Assembly (NCBI GenBank): GCA_011033025.1
Contig: WFMF01000324.1
Coordinates: 1 to 64,000, forward strand
Origin: Beroe forskalii
Taxonomy: Eukaryota > Ctenophora > Nuda > Beroida > Beroidae
Length of the DNA: 64,000 nucleotides
Direction of reading: 5' to 3'
Of the stretch, positions 23,601-33,188 are shown piece by piece. Positions within the stretch are counted from its first letter, which is position 1. Each line of letters opens with the position of its first letter. The position numbers and the translations under genes were made by a program. The notes below the pieces were generated by a model. That model worked only from the letters and a program-made list of their open reading frames with translations. It ran no database searches and was not told the origin of the DNA.

Positions 23601-24925
23601 GAGGGGGGCAGGTGAGGGGGATACAACGAGAGTGGGAGGACTTCAGCAACGTGCCATTCGCGTGACAAAACACTGTCTTAGGACCTGGGAGAGGGTGGAG
23701 GTAAAGCTGCCGTCTGGGCCAGCGAGGGCCCAGACGGCGCCAAATTGTGGGAGCTACAGGCCGGAGTCGAGCACTCCGGTGCAGTTGGACTCCCGGATGG
23801 TACGAGATTCCCACCTATCAGCAAAAAATAAAGCACATTATTGTTTGCATGTTACGAGCCTTATTTTGGTCATGTTTCTTCTAAGAAGAAGAAAGAAGAA
23901 AGAGATGTTACCTTCTAGGAGGTATCCCTGATCACAATGCATCTCTGAGGAGTGTTTTAGAGGTACTATCTCAGCAGCAATCCACCCATTGGGGATAGGG
24001 TCAGGAACACATCCGAATATCTGACACTTTGGCATCGCGCCAGACCACTGACCTAAACGTTCAGATTGAATATTAAACGTTTCACATTAAATAGTTTAGG
24101 TTGAGACAAATAATAATAATACTGAGACAAATAATTCATAGAAGTGGCATTTTAACTAATGGTTTTCAATAATAGGTTTAAATAGCAGTGAATTTAGCAG
24201 GGGTCACAAGAATGTTTGTCAAACTTGTGACCCCACTGAACTCTTTAAAATCTAAAAGCTTTGAACACCATCAATAGCTTCAATTCTAACTTTGACAGCA
24301 ATATACGAGTTGGTGTTAATTTGAAGTGGAACTATCGGAACAGAGCAAAGTTTGACTACCACTGCCAATAGCCAATATAAGTCGATGATTTACGGTTGCC
24401 TTGACTGGAAATATTTACCTACCTTACGTGACATATTTACGTGGAACGAAATTTTGGGGATTTTACGAAAAAATCCAAATATTTTCGAACCCCGCAGAAT
24501 TAATATCTAACATAAATACATGCTCGTAAGGTAGATTAATTTACCCTATTTACTATTTACCCAGATTTCACCCTATGTAAGGCATATTTACCCTATATTT
24601 ACCCTATATTTACGGTTACCCTATATTTACCCCATATTTACCCTATATTTACCCTATATTTACCCTATATTTACCCTATATTTACCCTATATTTACCCTA
24701 TATTTACCCTATATTTACCCTATATTTACCCTATATTTACCCTATATTTACCTAGATTCCACCCCGTGTATTTACCTGAGTGTAAGCAGGTAAGGTATAT
24801 TTACCCTATATTTACCTGGATTCCACCCAGTGTATTTACCTGAGGGTAAGCAGGTAAGAGTGCCTTGCCCCACCAGTCTGTGTCCTGGCTCACATATCAC
24901 TTCCACAGTGGCTCCCTCTGTGAAC
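11637..24925 (-). CDS. Multi-sushi (CCP) domain protein, partial, with duplicated exon block
   Basis: Extracellular sushi/CCP repeat protein, usually adhesion or complement-like. Phase-consistent exons: 24840-24925, 23912-24052, 23418-23684, 23093-23200, 21193-21315 (or copy 15998-16120), 15104-15258, 14503-14642 (copy 19733-19872), 13563-13707 (copy 19265-19409), 12784-12896, 11637-11712. Translation shows at least seven CCP units, for example CEPGHRLVGQGTLTCLPSG, CHYGYQRTGGDVVC, CDAGYKVRGGSASLRCHNG, CSPGHVISDPTPLTC, CGKSVIFLCKPGYTTIG. Domains are split across exons, mostly after the third cysteine. Signal peptide and C-terminus are not seen. The 19265 exon ends in phase 0 while the 16120 exon needs phase 1, so both block copies cannot be read serially. 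Confidence 0.85.
11730..12030. repeat. Minisatellite (about 9 x 33 bp, AACACAAGGAAATATTTTGTG)
   Basis: Tandem units beginning AAACACAAGGAAATATT and ending GTGAATGAATGTC, lying just upstream of the sushi exon at 11637-11712. The units do not obviously include the exon border. 12031-12480 is A+T-rich with no recognised feature. Confidence 0.8.
12491..12546. mobile_element. Small palindromic MITE, copy 2 (degenerate)
   Basis: CACTGACCAATCAGCGCGCG followed by an imperfect complement ending TACTGATTGGCCTAGTG. Same family as 11242-11294 and 44721-44779. Confidence 0.5.
13225..13620 (-). repeat. Sushi-exon donor array, short copy (7 x 55 bp)
   Basis: Minus-strand unit = end of the 13563-13707 exon (GACCTGTGAGAAGGTCGTCT then GCACCACCAAG) plus donor GTAAGTGTGGG and linker. 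Every unit therefore carries an intact AAG|GTAAGTG donor. The homologous array downstream of the duplicate exon at 19265 has more than 50 units. Confidence 0.9.
13990..14520 (-). repeat. Sushi-exon donor array (about 19 x 27 bp)
   Basis: Minus-strand unit is GTGAGTACTGAGTAGTGATG followed by TTACCAT. The exon 14503-14642 ends GATGTTACCAT and is followed by GTGAGT, so each unit repeats the last exon bases and the donor. One unit is 3 bp shorter; the rest are almost identical, implying recent expansion. The duplicate exon 19733-19872 has a single copy. Confidence 0.92.
14642..14835 (-). repeat. Sushi-exon acceptor array (about 3 units, with an exon fragment)
   Basis: Unit includes CTCCTCATTCCCAG|GTGACAGTGAG, that is the polypyrimidine tract, acceptor and first bases of the exon 14503-14642. 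One unit also carries a longer exon piece (to the CCCACCCCTCTCACCTGCAC segment) at about 14695-14745. The copy near 19.9 kb has five 39-bp units. Confidence 0.85.
15246..15570 (-). repeat. Sushi-exon acceptor array (about 5 x 65 bp)
   Basis: Each unit contains CCTGTGCAG|GTTATAAAGTG followed by CGGGGAGG, which is the acceptor and first exon bases of 15104-15258, plus a linker TTAAACCCTCTGTTATCATG with variable G runs. Same design as the other splice-border arrays. Confidence 0.88.
16165..19265 (-). repeat. Sushi-exon donor array, long copy (more than 50 x 55 bp)
   Basis: About 3.1 kb between exon 19265-19409 and exon 15998-16120, built from the same 55-bp unit as 13225-13620. Units carry the coding end (LGTCEKVVCTTK) and AAG|GTAAGTG donor. 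The 18.4-19.1 kb units are nearly uniform; the 16.2-18.3 kb units are scrambled by indels and fragments, suggesting an older, decaying side and a younger, exon-proximal side. Open frames on both strands here are artefacts. Confidence 0.92.
19265..21480 (-). repeat. Duplicated sushi exon block, copy a (partly broken)
   Basis: Matches 13563-16160 in order and flanks: exons 21193-21315, 19733-19872 and 19265-19409 are intact, but the middle exon (about 20325-20455, equivalent to 15104-15258) has lost its acceptor and has single-base deletions, so it is a pseudo-exon. Flanking intron words such as AAGAAAGCCGTCTGAAACAT are shared. Could be a true tandem duplication or two haplotypes joined end to end in assembly. 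Confidence 0.8.
19872..20055 (-). repeat. Sushi-exon acceptor array (about 5 x 39 bp)
   Basis: Unit: ACTCCTCATTCCCAG|GTGAC followed by AGTGAGTTGTTGTCATAGTA. Repeats the acceptor and start of exon 19733-19872. Expanded relative to the paralogous site at 14642-14835. Confidence 0.88.
21310..21485 (-). repeat. Sushi-exon acceptor array (3 x about 57 bp)
   Basis: Acceptor and start of exon 21193-21315 (CAG|GAGTTTGGAGGGGTATAGAC) are reiterated as CAGGAGTATGGAGGGGTGTA in three upstream units with a TAGTAACCA linker. 21486-21660 has no recognised feature. Confidence 0.8.
21660..23092 (-). repeat. Sushi-exon donor array (17-bp unit) with embedded exon copies
   Basis: Minus-strand unit GTGGGTGTGTTAGAAAG; exon 23093-23200 ends CCAAAG and its donor is GTGGGT, so each unit rebuilds an AAAG|GTGGGT donor. 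Three or four partial copies of the exon itself (plus-strand words GGAGGAGCAGACTGTCTGAG and ACTCCAATGTCTCCCACCCC) are scattered at about 22440-22530, 22605-22720 and 22920-23040. Confidence 0.9.
23711..23741. other. Perfect short hairpin beside a sushi exon
   Basis: GCCGTCTGGGCC, a five-base loop, then GGGCCCAGACGGC, about 25 bp upstream of the acceptor of exon 23418-23684. G+C-rich relative to its surroundings. No function can be assigned. Confidence 0.6.
24540..24839 (-). repeat. Donor-type array (11-bp GTAAATATAGG unit)
   Basis: The sushi exon 24840-24925 ends CCCTCAG followed by GTAAATACACTGGG; the intron then repeats GTAAATATAGG about 15-20 times. Each unit carries a GTAAAT donor-like hexamer after a G. 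24053-24539 is an A+T-rich intron without other features. Confidence 0.8.
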
Positions 24926-24949
24926 CTGCAATAGCTGTGTCGGCTCTCG

Positions 24950-25262
24950 TGAAATGGAACAACTAGTGGGGGTTCTAGGGGAAATAAGGGGGGTTCTGGG
25001 TAAATTGGTGGGGGTTCTAGGTGAAATAGTGGGGGTTCTAGGTAAAATAGTGGGGGTTCTAGGTGAAATAGTGGGAGCTCTAGGTAAAATAGTGGGGGTT
25101 CTAGGTGAAATAGTGGAGGTTCTGGGTAAAATATTGGGGGTTCTAGGTGAAAAAGTGAGGTTTTAGGTAATAACGTGGGGGTTCTAGGTGAAAAAGTGGA
25201 GGAAAATAATGGGGGTTCTCCGGTTCTAGGTAATAATGTGGGGGGTTTTAGGTAAAATATTG
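24950..25262. repeat. Minisatellite (21-22 bp GGGGGTTCTAGGTGAAATAG)
   Basis: About 14 units between the sushi exon at 24840-24925 and the stop codon of the LDLa gene. Each unit contains a CCTAGAACCCCC stretch on the minus strand (an AG dinucleotide after a short tract) but not the exon itself. Simple minisatellite. Confidence 0.8.
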
Positions 25263-25267
25263 GGGCT

Positions 25268-27112
25268 CTAGATAAAACAGGGCTTTATGGTCATCGCCCT
25301 CTTTTCTGTTGGATAGTTTATGCAGGAAGTGTGAGGAAGAGGTTTACCAAGAAAACATTGAGCTGACTGCTGGCACTGTCCCGTACACATCATGTAAATG
25401 TACAGTTCCCCAAAAATATCATGGCAATCCACACGTGCAGCAAAGTGAGGATGGAACATTACCATTTCCCTGCTTTCCTCAACTCCAATAAGTTTATTTC
25501 GTGTCTCAAGGTGGATCATTTCACATGGGCCTATGAAGGTCTGTAAACTTTCGAGACCAGGAAGGCAAATGAAGAATCCCATCCTGTACTGGGGGCTTTT
25601 GTGGTCAGTTTTCGTTACTAGATTTCCAGCTTGATTGCTTTGCCGTGACACAAGACACAATGATGAATCACAGTTCCAGGCATCGATACAAACATTGTCC
25701 AAAGCTAGATAAGCACCCTGCATTTGAGGACATTTAAGCATAGTGCTGGACTGACAGAACTTGGTTTGGTCAACCATAACATGGACATTCAGACTTCCAG
25801 TTCCACATTGCCTCTCCCAGAGGGACGTGTTTTCGTCGATGCCATCAGTGCAATCCTGCACCCCGTCTAAAACCCAGTCAGATGGAAGGGGAAGGCGTGG
25901 TTCATTCGGTTTTGAAAGCTTCCTAATGCAGGTAACTCCTGCCACTGTGTTCTTGCAAATTTGTTTACTTTCATCATCTCTTAGTGGACAGTCATCAATT
26001 CCATCGCACATTCGGTGCTTATGGATTGTGCAGCTTTGGCCCAAATCTGCACATTTCATATCCAGGTTATCATCGCATAAGCTAAGGTTTTTACAAATAA
26101 CATATTCTGATAAAGTGGTTGGATAGCCATCAACATCACAGATCAGCGGACTCATTAAACTGATGCCATAACTACAATTCATTTGATCTCTGAAATCTCT
26201 GCAAAGTCTTTTAATCAAAGTGCTCTGCAACACACCACACTTGTTTCTACTGTTTAGTGGTCTTGTGTTCTTTTGATTCGGTCCAGTGTATCCACCGAAG
26301 CAGACTTCGTCCGTATTGCAGTTTCTCTCATCGATTCCATTCGTACAATCTAAAAAAGTATCGCATACGTCCCACGGTGGCAGATATTCGAATGTTCCTG
26401 CATTGTTGAGTCTCCGGTGCCGGCACATGATGCCAGTAGAGTGATTGTAACACTTTGCCTCATCACGGCAATTCGTCTCACAATCACAAATACCATCACA
26501 AATGTTTTCTGGCCTGACTGTCTGCACTGTAAAATTGGAGGTTGGAATGCAACGGAAAAGTGTTGCCTTTGTTTCACAAAACCTCTCATCGACCGCTATT
26601 CCATCGAGCTTATTGACACATTGTGCTATGCCATCACATCGGTCATCTCCATAGGCTCCACTTGTCACGATACTTACAATGAAGGGCAGGGGTATTTTTA
26701 TCGGTGGGAATCGAGTAGGTGCAGGATATTGACACATTATTTCTCCACAAACCCCCACTCCTGCTGACTGCTGACTTTGCACATTAGGACTACAAACAAA
26801 GTGCCCGCACGACTGGTAGAAGGTGGGGTCATCTTCACACAGGTGAGTAAACCGCTGTTCTTTACATCCCTCCAGCAAAACTCGATAGAAACTGTTAGAA
26901 AAAGGACACTTGTAGTACGGCTTACCTCCAACAAAGCAACGCACTTTGAGAAACCCTCTCAGAACTATAGTACTGCAATTAGTGACTGAGGCTTCCTCAA
27001 GGGGTATTGGAGCAGTGGTGACATCGACAAGACGCTTAAGAAATGTCTCCCGTCCATGATAGTAAGCTGAGACAAAACTCACTGCTAGGCTTACTGTCAG
27101 AAATGCGAACAT
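25268..27112 (-). CDS. Secreted LDL-receptor class A-like repeat protein, intronless (614 aa)
   Basis: Single uninterrupted frame from ATG at 27112 to TAG at 25268. N-terminal signal peptide, MFAFLTVSLAVSFVSA, with likely cleavage after residue 16; no later membrane helix. Cysteine-rich throughout. Calcium-cage-like LDLa cores, CDGxxxC..xxDE..C, are visible around residues 158-179, 203-221, 247-265 (CDTFLDCTNGIDERNC), 368-386 (CDGIDDCPLRDDESKQIC) and 413-436 (DGVQDCTDGIDEN). Spacing between cores is longer than in LDLR, so this is a diverged, lineage-type LDLa protein. It has no introns, unlike every large gene around it, which could mean an old retrocopy or a lineage-specific family. Ligand unknown. 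Confidence 0.85.
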   Translation of the reverse strand: MFAFLTVSLAVSFVSAYYHGRETFLKRLVDVTTAPIPLEEASVTNCSTIVLRGFLKVRCFVGGKPYYKCPFSNSFYRVLLEGCKEQRFTHLCEDDPTFYQSCGHFVCSPNVQSQQSAGVGVCGEIMCQYPAPTRFPPIKIPLPFIVSIVTSGAYGDDRCDGIAQCVNKLDGIAVDERFCETKATLFRCIPTSNFTVQTVRPENICDGICDCETNCRDEAKCYNHSTGIMCRHRRLNNAGTFEYLPPWDVCDTFLDCTNGIDERNCNTDEVCFGGYTGPNQKNTRPLNSRNKCGVLQSTLIKRLCRDFRDQMNCSYGISLMSPLICDVDGYPTTLSEYVICKNLSLCDDNLDMKCADLGQSCTIHKHRMCDGIDDCPLRDDESKQICKNTVAGVTCIRKLSKPNEPRLPLPSDWVLDGVQDCTDGIDENTSLWERQCGTGSLNVHVMVDQTKFCQSSTMLKCPQMQGAYLALDNVCIDAWNCDSSLCLVSRQSNQAGNLVTKTDHKSPQYRMGFFICLPGLESLQTFIGPCEMIHLETRNKLIGVEESREMVMFHPHFAARVDCHDIFGELYIYMMCTGQCQQSAQCFLGKPLPHTSCINYPTEKRAMTIKPCFI

Positions 27113-28884
27113 TTTCTACGAATTTTGGGTTATATTATTATTATTATAAGAGACGGTAGGCTACTAAGCCTCCGTAGTGCCCCCAAACCCCACGGATTTG
27201 GAGGTCATATATGCACGACCATACCCTTCAAGAAACCTGGGTCGGCATGTTTCCATTCAGGTATGCGTACTAATTATAAGCATACTCGCTTTGAGAGTAC
27301 AATCTCTCCCCACTAGCGTAGCTCTAGGGTGGAGGTTCAGGTGGTTTTTTGGGTTATATTAGTATATTAATTGATAAGATGTTTTGTACCAAATCTAGTA
27401 ATTAGATTGAACTAATAATAAATAAACACCGGAAAAACGACGCGAATTTATTTCAGATGCTTGAGTACCCAAAAAGAAAGGCAATCGGCTCCTACAGAGC
27501 CAATCATCAATTCAAAAAAGAATTTTACTTCAAAATTGAATTTCGTTTAAATCATGTGATCCAATTTTGACCTTTTTCGGTCCAAAGAAACATGGTAAAC
27601 TTGATTATGGGGGTAAAATTTTTCGAAATCTATTGCGTATGAGAACGATCCCCAGGGCATTATAGACACGTCTGAGAGTTACAGCTCCCCGACAAGAATT
27701 ATAAAACTGTAAACTCGTAAAAATGTATGTCGTGGTCACATAATTCACAATGCTCAATTGCTCAAAGCTTATTATATAATTGACTTATTTCGGGGAATGA
27801 AAATCAAAGAACAAAACATAGTAGTTTAACGTCGCGACATACTGTCTCGCCGCTCACAGCCCCATTGTCTTGAAGTGCCATTCTTTGGTCTGAAAATATA
27901 AGAAAAAATAAAGTATTTAAAATCTGCTGCAGTAATAAAGGTATTTACATCACTTAATTCTAAATAGAAGACGGTTGTCACATGACATAATAAGGCCACG
28001 TCATGATTCATGGACCCCATAGTGAGGTGAGGTCATCACATGACTTGGGAGGGCCCTTCACCCATCCCTTCTAAGAAGGTGCTGCGAATTAAACCTTTAT
28101 TGTAGAAACCGGACTGTTCCTTGACAGTCAAATCTTAAGGTCATAGACTTTGGAAACCTTCCATAGGACACATTGGGCGGGAATCGACGCAGTAGAATAA
28201 ACTTGAAGACAAAGTAAAAAGCAAAGATGACGGATTTTTACTTTGTCTTCAAGTCTTCCATAATATTCTAAAAGAGTGTAATCAGAAATCCTGAATCACC
28301 TTGAGTTGCCATTTTAAGTCCAGTTAGGTCAAATGACCGACTACCGAAATTGAAAATAGATAATGTTATAACAGTCAAACTTTTTGAAAAAAAATCCAAT
28401 CATTTGCAAATGTTTGATCAAGAAAATGCAACATTGATGGAGAATGACGGTTTTAAAAAATTCAAGCGGAGTAAGAATTGAATAATTATTCCCGAAATGA
28501 AATTATATAAGTGTTAGAAATACACTAAACTGTAACTTTAAAAGTCCGGTTGTTAAACATATGTCAGTTAAAATGGTATAATTACTAGCAGGCCCGTTGG
28601 GTCAGCTAGATAATACAAAACCCCGAACTAACTAACTAAGCTCACAAACACCTCCTTGAAGGAGCAAAGTTAACATAGTCTAACATAGTCTAAGCTGTAA
28701 CAAATGTTTTGAATTTATTTATTATTCTTAATATAATAATTCGCTTGTTACTTTTAGTTATACTCAACCTGTTAGGTTTTGTTTATTATAATTGCGAAGT
28801 TAAATATGAAAATTAAAACCGAGTATCATACTCATACTGAACATTCAATTGAGCATAGATTCACGCCATGAACAGTATTCCGAA

Positions 28885-29290
28885 TTGGGTATACCTCATT
28901 GGCCTTTATTTAGCCGGCCTTTTTAACTGGCCTTTTTTAACCGGCCCTATGAGCCTATGGACAAAAATCGAACCATTTTAACCGGCCCCTTAGACAAAAA
29001 ATTTTCAAGCAGATGCCAAACCAAGAAATTTTTGCTCAAAAAAGCCACGAAAACCAATTTATACTCAGCAGATTGCATCAAAAACCTAAATCCCGGTCTT
29101 TTATTATGATTTAGGTCATTATATGTGTTATATAATGACGGTTAAAAAAGCCAAGTAATAAAAGTTTCATTTGGCCTAAATTATCTGGCCTTTAGTTTAA
29201 TCGGCTCCATTTTAACCGGCCCTTTGGAAAAAAATCTCAAAGTCGTTTTTGTCCTTAAGGGCCGGTTAAATAAGTGCCAATAAGGTATGA
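28885..29290. mobile_element. MITE with GGCCGGTTAAA-type inverted ends
   Basis: Left end ATACCTCATTGGCCTTTATT then TAGCCGGCC; the right end read in reverse is ATACCTTATTGGCACTTATT then TAACCGGCCC. Internal copies of ACCGGCC motifs occur near both ends. No coding frame. 27113-28884 contains no gene that I can support; it is A+T-rich intergenic DNA. Confidence 0.65.
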
Positions 29291-29499
29291 GCGTAAGGAA
29301 ATAGGTGGCTTTGGTGGCTATCTGGTGGTACCATGGCGGCAGTGCGACCCTAAAAACTATCCATGCCTCCACCACACATTTAAATCATCACAAATGCAAT
29401 CCTATGCTTATTCTGGCCACGAATATATGCTGACTGATTTTCGCGCTATTTAATCATTCGTTGCTATTTAATGCTCTCTTATCAGTACGCTTATCAGCA

Positions 29500-30745
29500 C
29501 GTTTGATATAGCAGCAAGATCTACACCGCTACTGTGTGGCTGCGTGTACAAGTACATTGGATGCTGAAAACCAAGGAATGCAGAAACTGGTAACGCAAAA
29601 CTGTGTTTCATTTCTCGATAAAGCGTTTAATGGACTTGGGATAACCAGCACGGCACAACTGAGCACGGCTGTTTTGATGAAAGCGAGGAAGGAGGACCTT
29701 TCACTATATTTGCGTGAGTCAGTGACCCTAATCAATAGTCTTGTGCTGCACATGACAGATTACAAGACAACATCTCATAATGTTGCAGCAGAGTTGATTG
29801 AGGCTCAGAAGACTATCATCAAGCTTCAGTCAGAGCTAATATCACTGAAGGACGAGCAGATGGACAGTATCAGAACTGCTGTTGAGACGTCAGTGTCGAG
29901 CACAGTGAAGGAGGAGATCAAGTCATACAGCGCAGCAGTTCAAGGCAGTGTGAAGGAGAATCCTGTCAGCCAGACCGTGTTAAAGAAGGTGGTGCAGGAC
30001 GTCGTTCAAGGAGAGGATCGTGCCAAGAATGTCATGATCTTTGGCCTCGAGGAAGAAAGCGATGAGGATGTTGGGTCCAAAGTCAACGAGATACTGGCGT
30101 CACTGGGAGAGAAGCCTCGAGTTGAAGCCTGTCGTGTTGGACACAAGAAGCCGAGCGGTGGAGCTGCAAGACCTATAAAGGTCTCTACATCATCCTCAAC
30201 AGTCGTGGAACAGATCCTGGCAAAGTCGAGGAAGCTTTCGTTCTTGGAGACATACAAGAAAGTGTACATCAACCCTGACAGGTCACCGGAGGAAAGGGAA
30301 CATCGGAGGGAGCTGGTGAAGGAGGTTAAACGGTTGTCAGAGGAAGAAAAGGACAGAAGACACTACATCAGGAACGGAAAAGTTTGTAGCGTCCCAAAGA
30401 GTGCTACATAGTGGTTAATGTTTTATGTGGTATCAGTATGAGACTCACGTACTGTGATATTTTGATTCTTAATGTGGTTGTTTGAGTGCCATGTGTTTTT
30501 AGTTTCTCGTTGTGAGTACACAGGACTTGGTAGTCCTCACGATCAATTGGACTCTATCTACTGCTCTTCGTTTAGTTTTAACCATTTTTGGAATCTAAAT
30601 TGGTGTGCTGTGCCCTACAAAGGGATTTTTATCTTGAATTCGATTTATATTTATTTTCTTTTTGAAGCCCTTAGTGGTGCCCCTCGTGGGTTTTCAATCA
30701 ACCAAATGCACATTCTGCGAAACATCAAATGCATCTCCCAAGGCG
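29500..30745 (+). mobile_element. LINE ORF1-type unit with intact ORF1 (29578-30411)
   Basis: One open frame ending at 30411; the first ATG in frame is at 29578 (the frame is open from 29536). The product has a helical, coiled-coil-like N-terminal half and the conserved NVMIFGLEEE, then VCRVGHKK-like and VYINPDRSPEEREHRRELV blocks also found in the 8.0-8.8 kb copy. A 3' tail with CTTAGTGGTGCCCCTCGTGG matches the 3' tail of that copy. No ORF2 follows. Function: RNA-binding chaperone of a non-LTR retroposon, by family analogy. Confidence 0.7.
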
Positions 30746-31231
30746 CGAAATTTCTTCGTCAAATTTGTAGACAAAGGTTGCTATCGTGTTTGTATAATAT
30801 CTGTGCGCGGCGCCCGCGCGCGTACGCGCATAAAACGTTTTTACCGCGTTTTTCTGTGACGCCATACTTACTTTAGCTTAGGGGCCATGCAGAAATGAGC
30901 TTATCAAAAATCAGTCTTTTTAACATACGTACATACTACCTCATCATTTGGAAAAGATACATGCATACCCCAACCTCACCTCATCATTTCACTCACTCAT
31001 CCAATATGAAAGGCTGAAGTGACGTCACTACTGCAATTTAAATTAGATCATCTAACTTTTGAATCAAAAAGTCTTCTTCTGGCCTTGATTCAGTGTACCT
31101 ACCGGTATGGTCCAAGTTTACAACGAGTGGTTGATGTCAAAATTACGCCTCAAAGTGATGAGCTCATCATTTTGCAAACCTACATACATACCCAAGTGAT
31201 GAGCTCATTTCTGGATGGCCCCTTATCCACT

Positions 31232-31318
31232 TGCCAGACGTTGCCTGGCCCCCTCGCGCGCGCGAAGCGCGCGCGCCCCAAAAAAATATGGGGCAGACAA
31301 CGTCTGGCAATTATCCAC
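31232..31318. repeat. G+C-rich palindrome
   Basis: TTGCCAGACGTTGCCTGGCC at one side and GGGGCAGACAACGTCTGGCAA-type complement at the other, enclosing GCGCGCGCGAAGCGCGCGCG. Long potential hairpin in A+T-rich surroundings; likely a small palindromic element. 30746-31600 otherwise shows nothing recognisable. Confidence 0.55.
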
Positions 31319-31617
31319 TACGTAGCAAATATTAAATTGACCTATTTGCAATTCAGCCACTGAGACTGAGAGAGTTGACACCGGCATTAATTTTGAAACG
31401 GCCCCTCGGCTTGGCCCTTTATTAGGGATGACCGATATGGTTTGAAGATGATATTCGAGTAAAATTGCGAATTATCGATGACAGTCCCGTTAACTTATTT
31501 AGAAGCACGTCAGTTGGCCATAGAATAAGCGGTTACATGTCGAAGTGGTGACCGTATACCGCGACTTACATGGTCGAGGCGACAGCTGAGACTGTGTAAG
31601 TTGGATAATGGACGAGA

Positions 31618-31737
31618 CGTGCCGAGTCCATTATCGAATCTAAATCTTGGCTGTATAATCACATTCGTCGCAATAGCAATGTCCTGTACGGAGCCCCTCA
31701 GTTTCGATTCCTTGTTTAACATGCCGTACAGCACAGC
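31618..31737 (-). repeat. Dispersed repeat family A, inverted copy
   Basis: Contains GAATCTAAATCTTGGCTGTA, then TCGCAATAGCAATGTCCTGT and AGCCCCTCAGTTTCGATTCC, the complement of the copies at 9660-9770 and 9979-10092. 31738-32150 shows no feature. Confidence 0.65.
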
Positions 31738-32153
31738 TGAGATCATGGAACCGGATTATACCCCGACCGGAAACAGCTGGGACTGACTATTCTACGGCCA
31801 AACAACACTACAACAGTATTTCTTTCCACTCGGGTCTGACGACCCTCGTCCGGATTCATCGCTTAAGTAGATTTTTGAGTGCTCCTTTATAAAATCAAAT
31901 TTCATTTTCAGCTTTTTTGCACTGTTAATCAGTGGAGACCGTATAACCAAACTTACACGGTCGCTAAAACAAGCTTGGGAGGGGTATAATGTACAATTAT
32001 AATCCCATTCAGCAAAAACACTTATTCACATTTAATGATTCTTTCAATAATAATTGCAATAAGTTGTGCAATCATGCAGAAAAAGGTGAATGTATTCTGC
32101 AGTCCTTATAAAGTAGCTGCATCAGAGTAACCATGACAATCCCTTGACAGCAG

Positions 32154-32621
32154 TCAGACATCAGTTCGCCACGGCGCACGACTCTACCTACAGCGCCTCT
32201 GTTGAGGAGCAACACGGTCGAGGAAGCTATCACAGTGAGTATTAACCAGGAACCATAATCAGGAACCATAACCAGGAACCATAATCAGGAACCATAATCA
32301 GGAACCATAATCAGCTAATCAGGAACCATAATCAGGAACCATAATCAGGAACCGTGCTAATAGTAATATGGCCCAATCTTTCAAAGCGAAAATTCAAAAT
32401 GGTTAATATGTTGATTATTAAGTTCTGTTTGTTGTCATTATGTAATTAAGTTTCATAGCACTAGATTCAGTGCTATAATTACTGAACTTTGTTAATTATT
32501 TGCATATCCCGCAGGAGCGGATGCACGTAAGAACGTTCAAGCCACTGAGTCACGTCTACTCGGACGGTAACCTCACTTCTTCCTCCACCGATGCTGCGCT
32601 GTGTGAGAGGAGGGTAGACTG
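32154..32621 (+). CDS. Two probable terminal coding exons, gene unknown
   Basis: Exon 1 about 32154-32232: acceptor TTGACAG, donor ATCACA|GTGAGT. Exon 2 from about 32516 to TGA near 32621: acceptor CATATCCCGCAG. Both are phase 0 and open through the junction, giving a hydrophilic Ser/Thr-rich tail (parts: PTAPLLRSNTVEEAIT, then ERMHVRTFKPLSHVYSDGN, then SSSTDAALCERRVD-stop). No upstream exon was found in the window, so the rest would have to lie across 27-32 kb or be missing. An alternative reading is chance open frame. I do not recognise the family. Confidence 0.35.
32238..32355. repeat. Short minisatellite (13-bp AATCAGGAACCAT)
   Basis: About 8 near-identical units just after the putative donor at 32232. 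The units do not include the exon border. 32622-33188 is A+T-rich and without recognised features, apart from a duplicated TTATCAATTGAAAATAATGA-type segment near 32.97 and 33.04 kb. Confidence 0.75.
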
Positions 32622-33188
32622 AGGTCTTAAGGACATCAGTTTCTTCTTTAGCATTTAGGTGGACTGACGACGAAAATTAGTGCGCATTGAACTTTTACAG
32701 TTTTAAATATTTTTAGCTTTGAGCATGGTAATTAATACAGGAAATTAGTATGCATACTGGGATTCGAGCTCTACTGCGCAGATGTTGCTGACCAATAATT
32801 GTTAATTTAATTATTTGGTTATGAATTTTCGAGCACCAATGTTTATACGGGATGAAATTTGGACAAACTTTTGGGGGCCAAATTCTCAATCATGCAGTTT
32901 GGTATAATTCTCTATCATTCACTTAAAACTCTGGAATCGAAGTAAAAATATTTTATTCGAAGATTAAGATTATCAATTGAAAATGATAAAAGACATATTT
33001 TCGACCCCAAAGTAATTACAGTTATTCTAACATTGTGATTATCAATTGAAAATAATGAAAGACATATTTTTGACCCCAAAGTAATTTATTAAGTTATTTT
33101 AAATAAAATTGTGGAAAGAAATCAAACGTAAGGTCCATCTTATTCTTATCAGTCTTTCTGTGATAAAATGAAAAGTCGCCTTCTTCAA

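Noticed and set aside
14020-24840. Regular repeats that could be taken for CRISPR arrays
   Set aside because: Units are contiguous tandem repeats without unique spacers, in an animal gene, and overlap splice borders.
25268-25400. LDLa frame as first exon of the sushi gene
   Set aside because: It has its own stop, and the only plausible donor near its end is in the wrong phase for exon 24840-24925.
31019-31363. 114-codon plus-strand frame
   Set aside because: No domain or splice support and it runs through a G+C palindrome.
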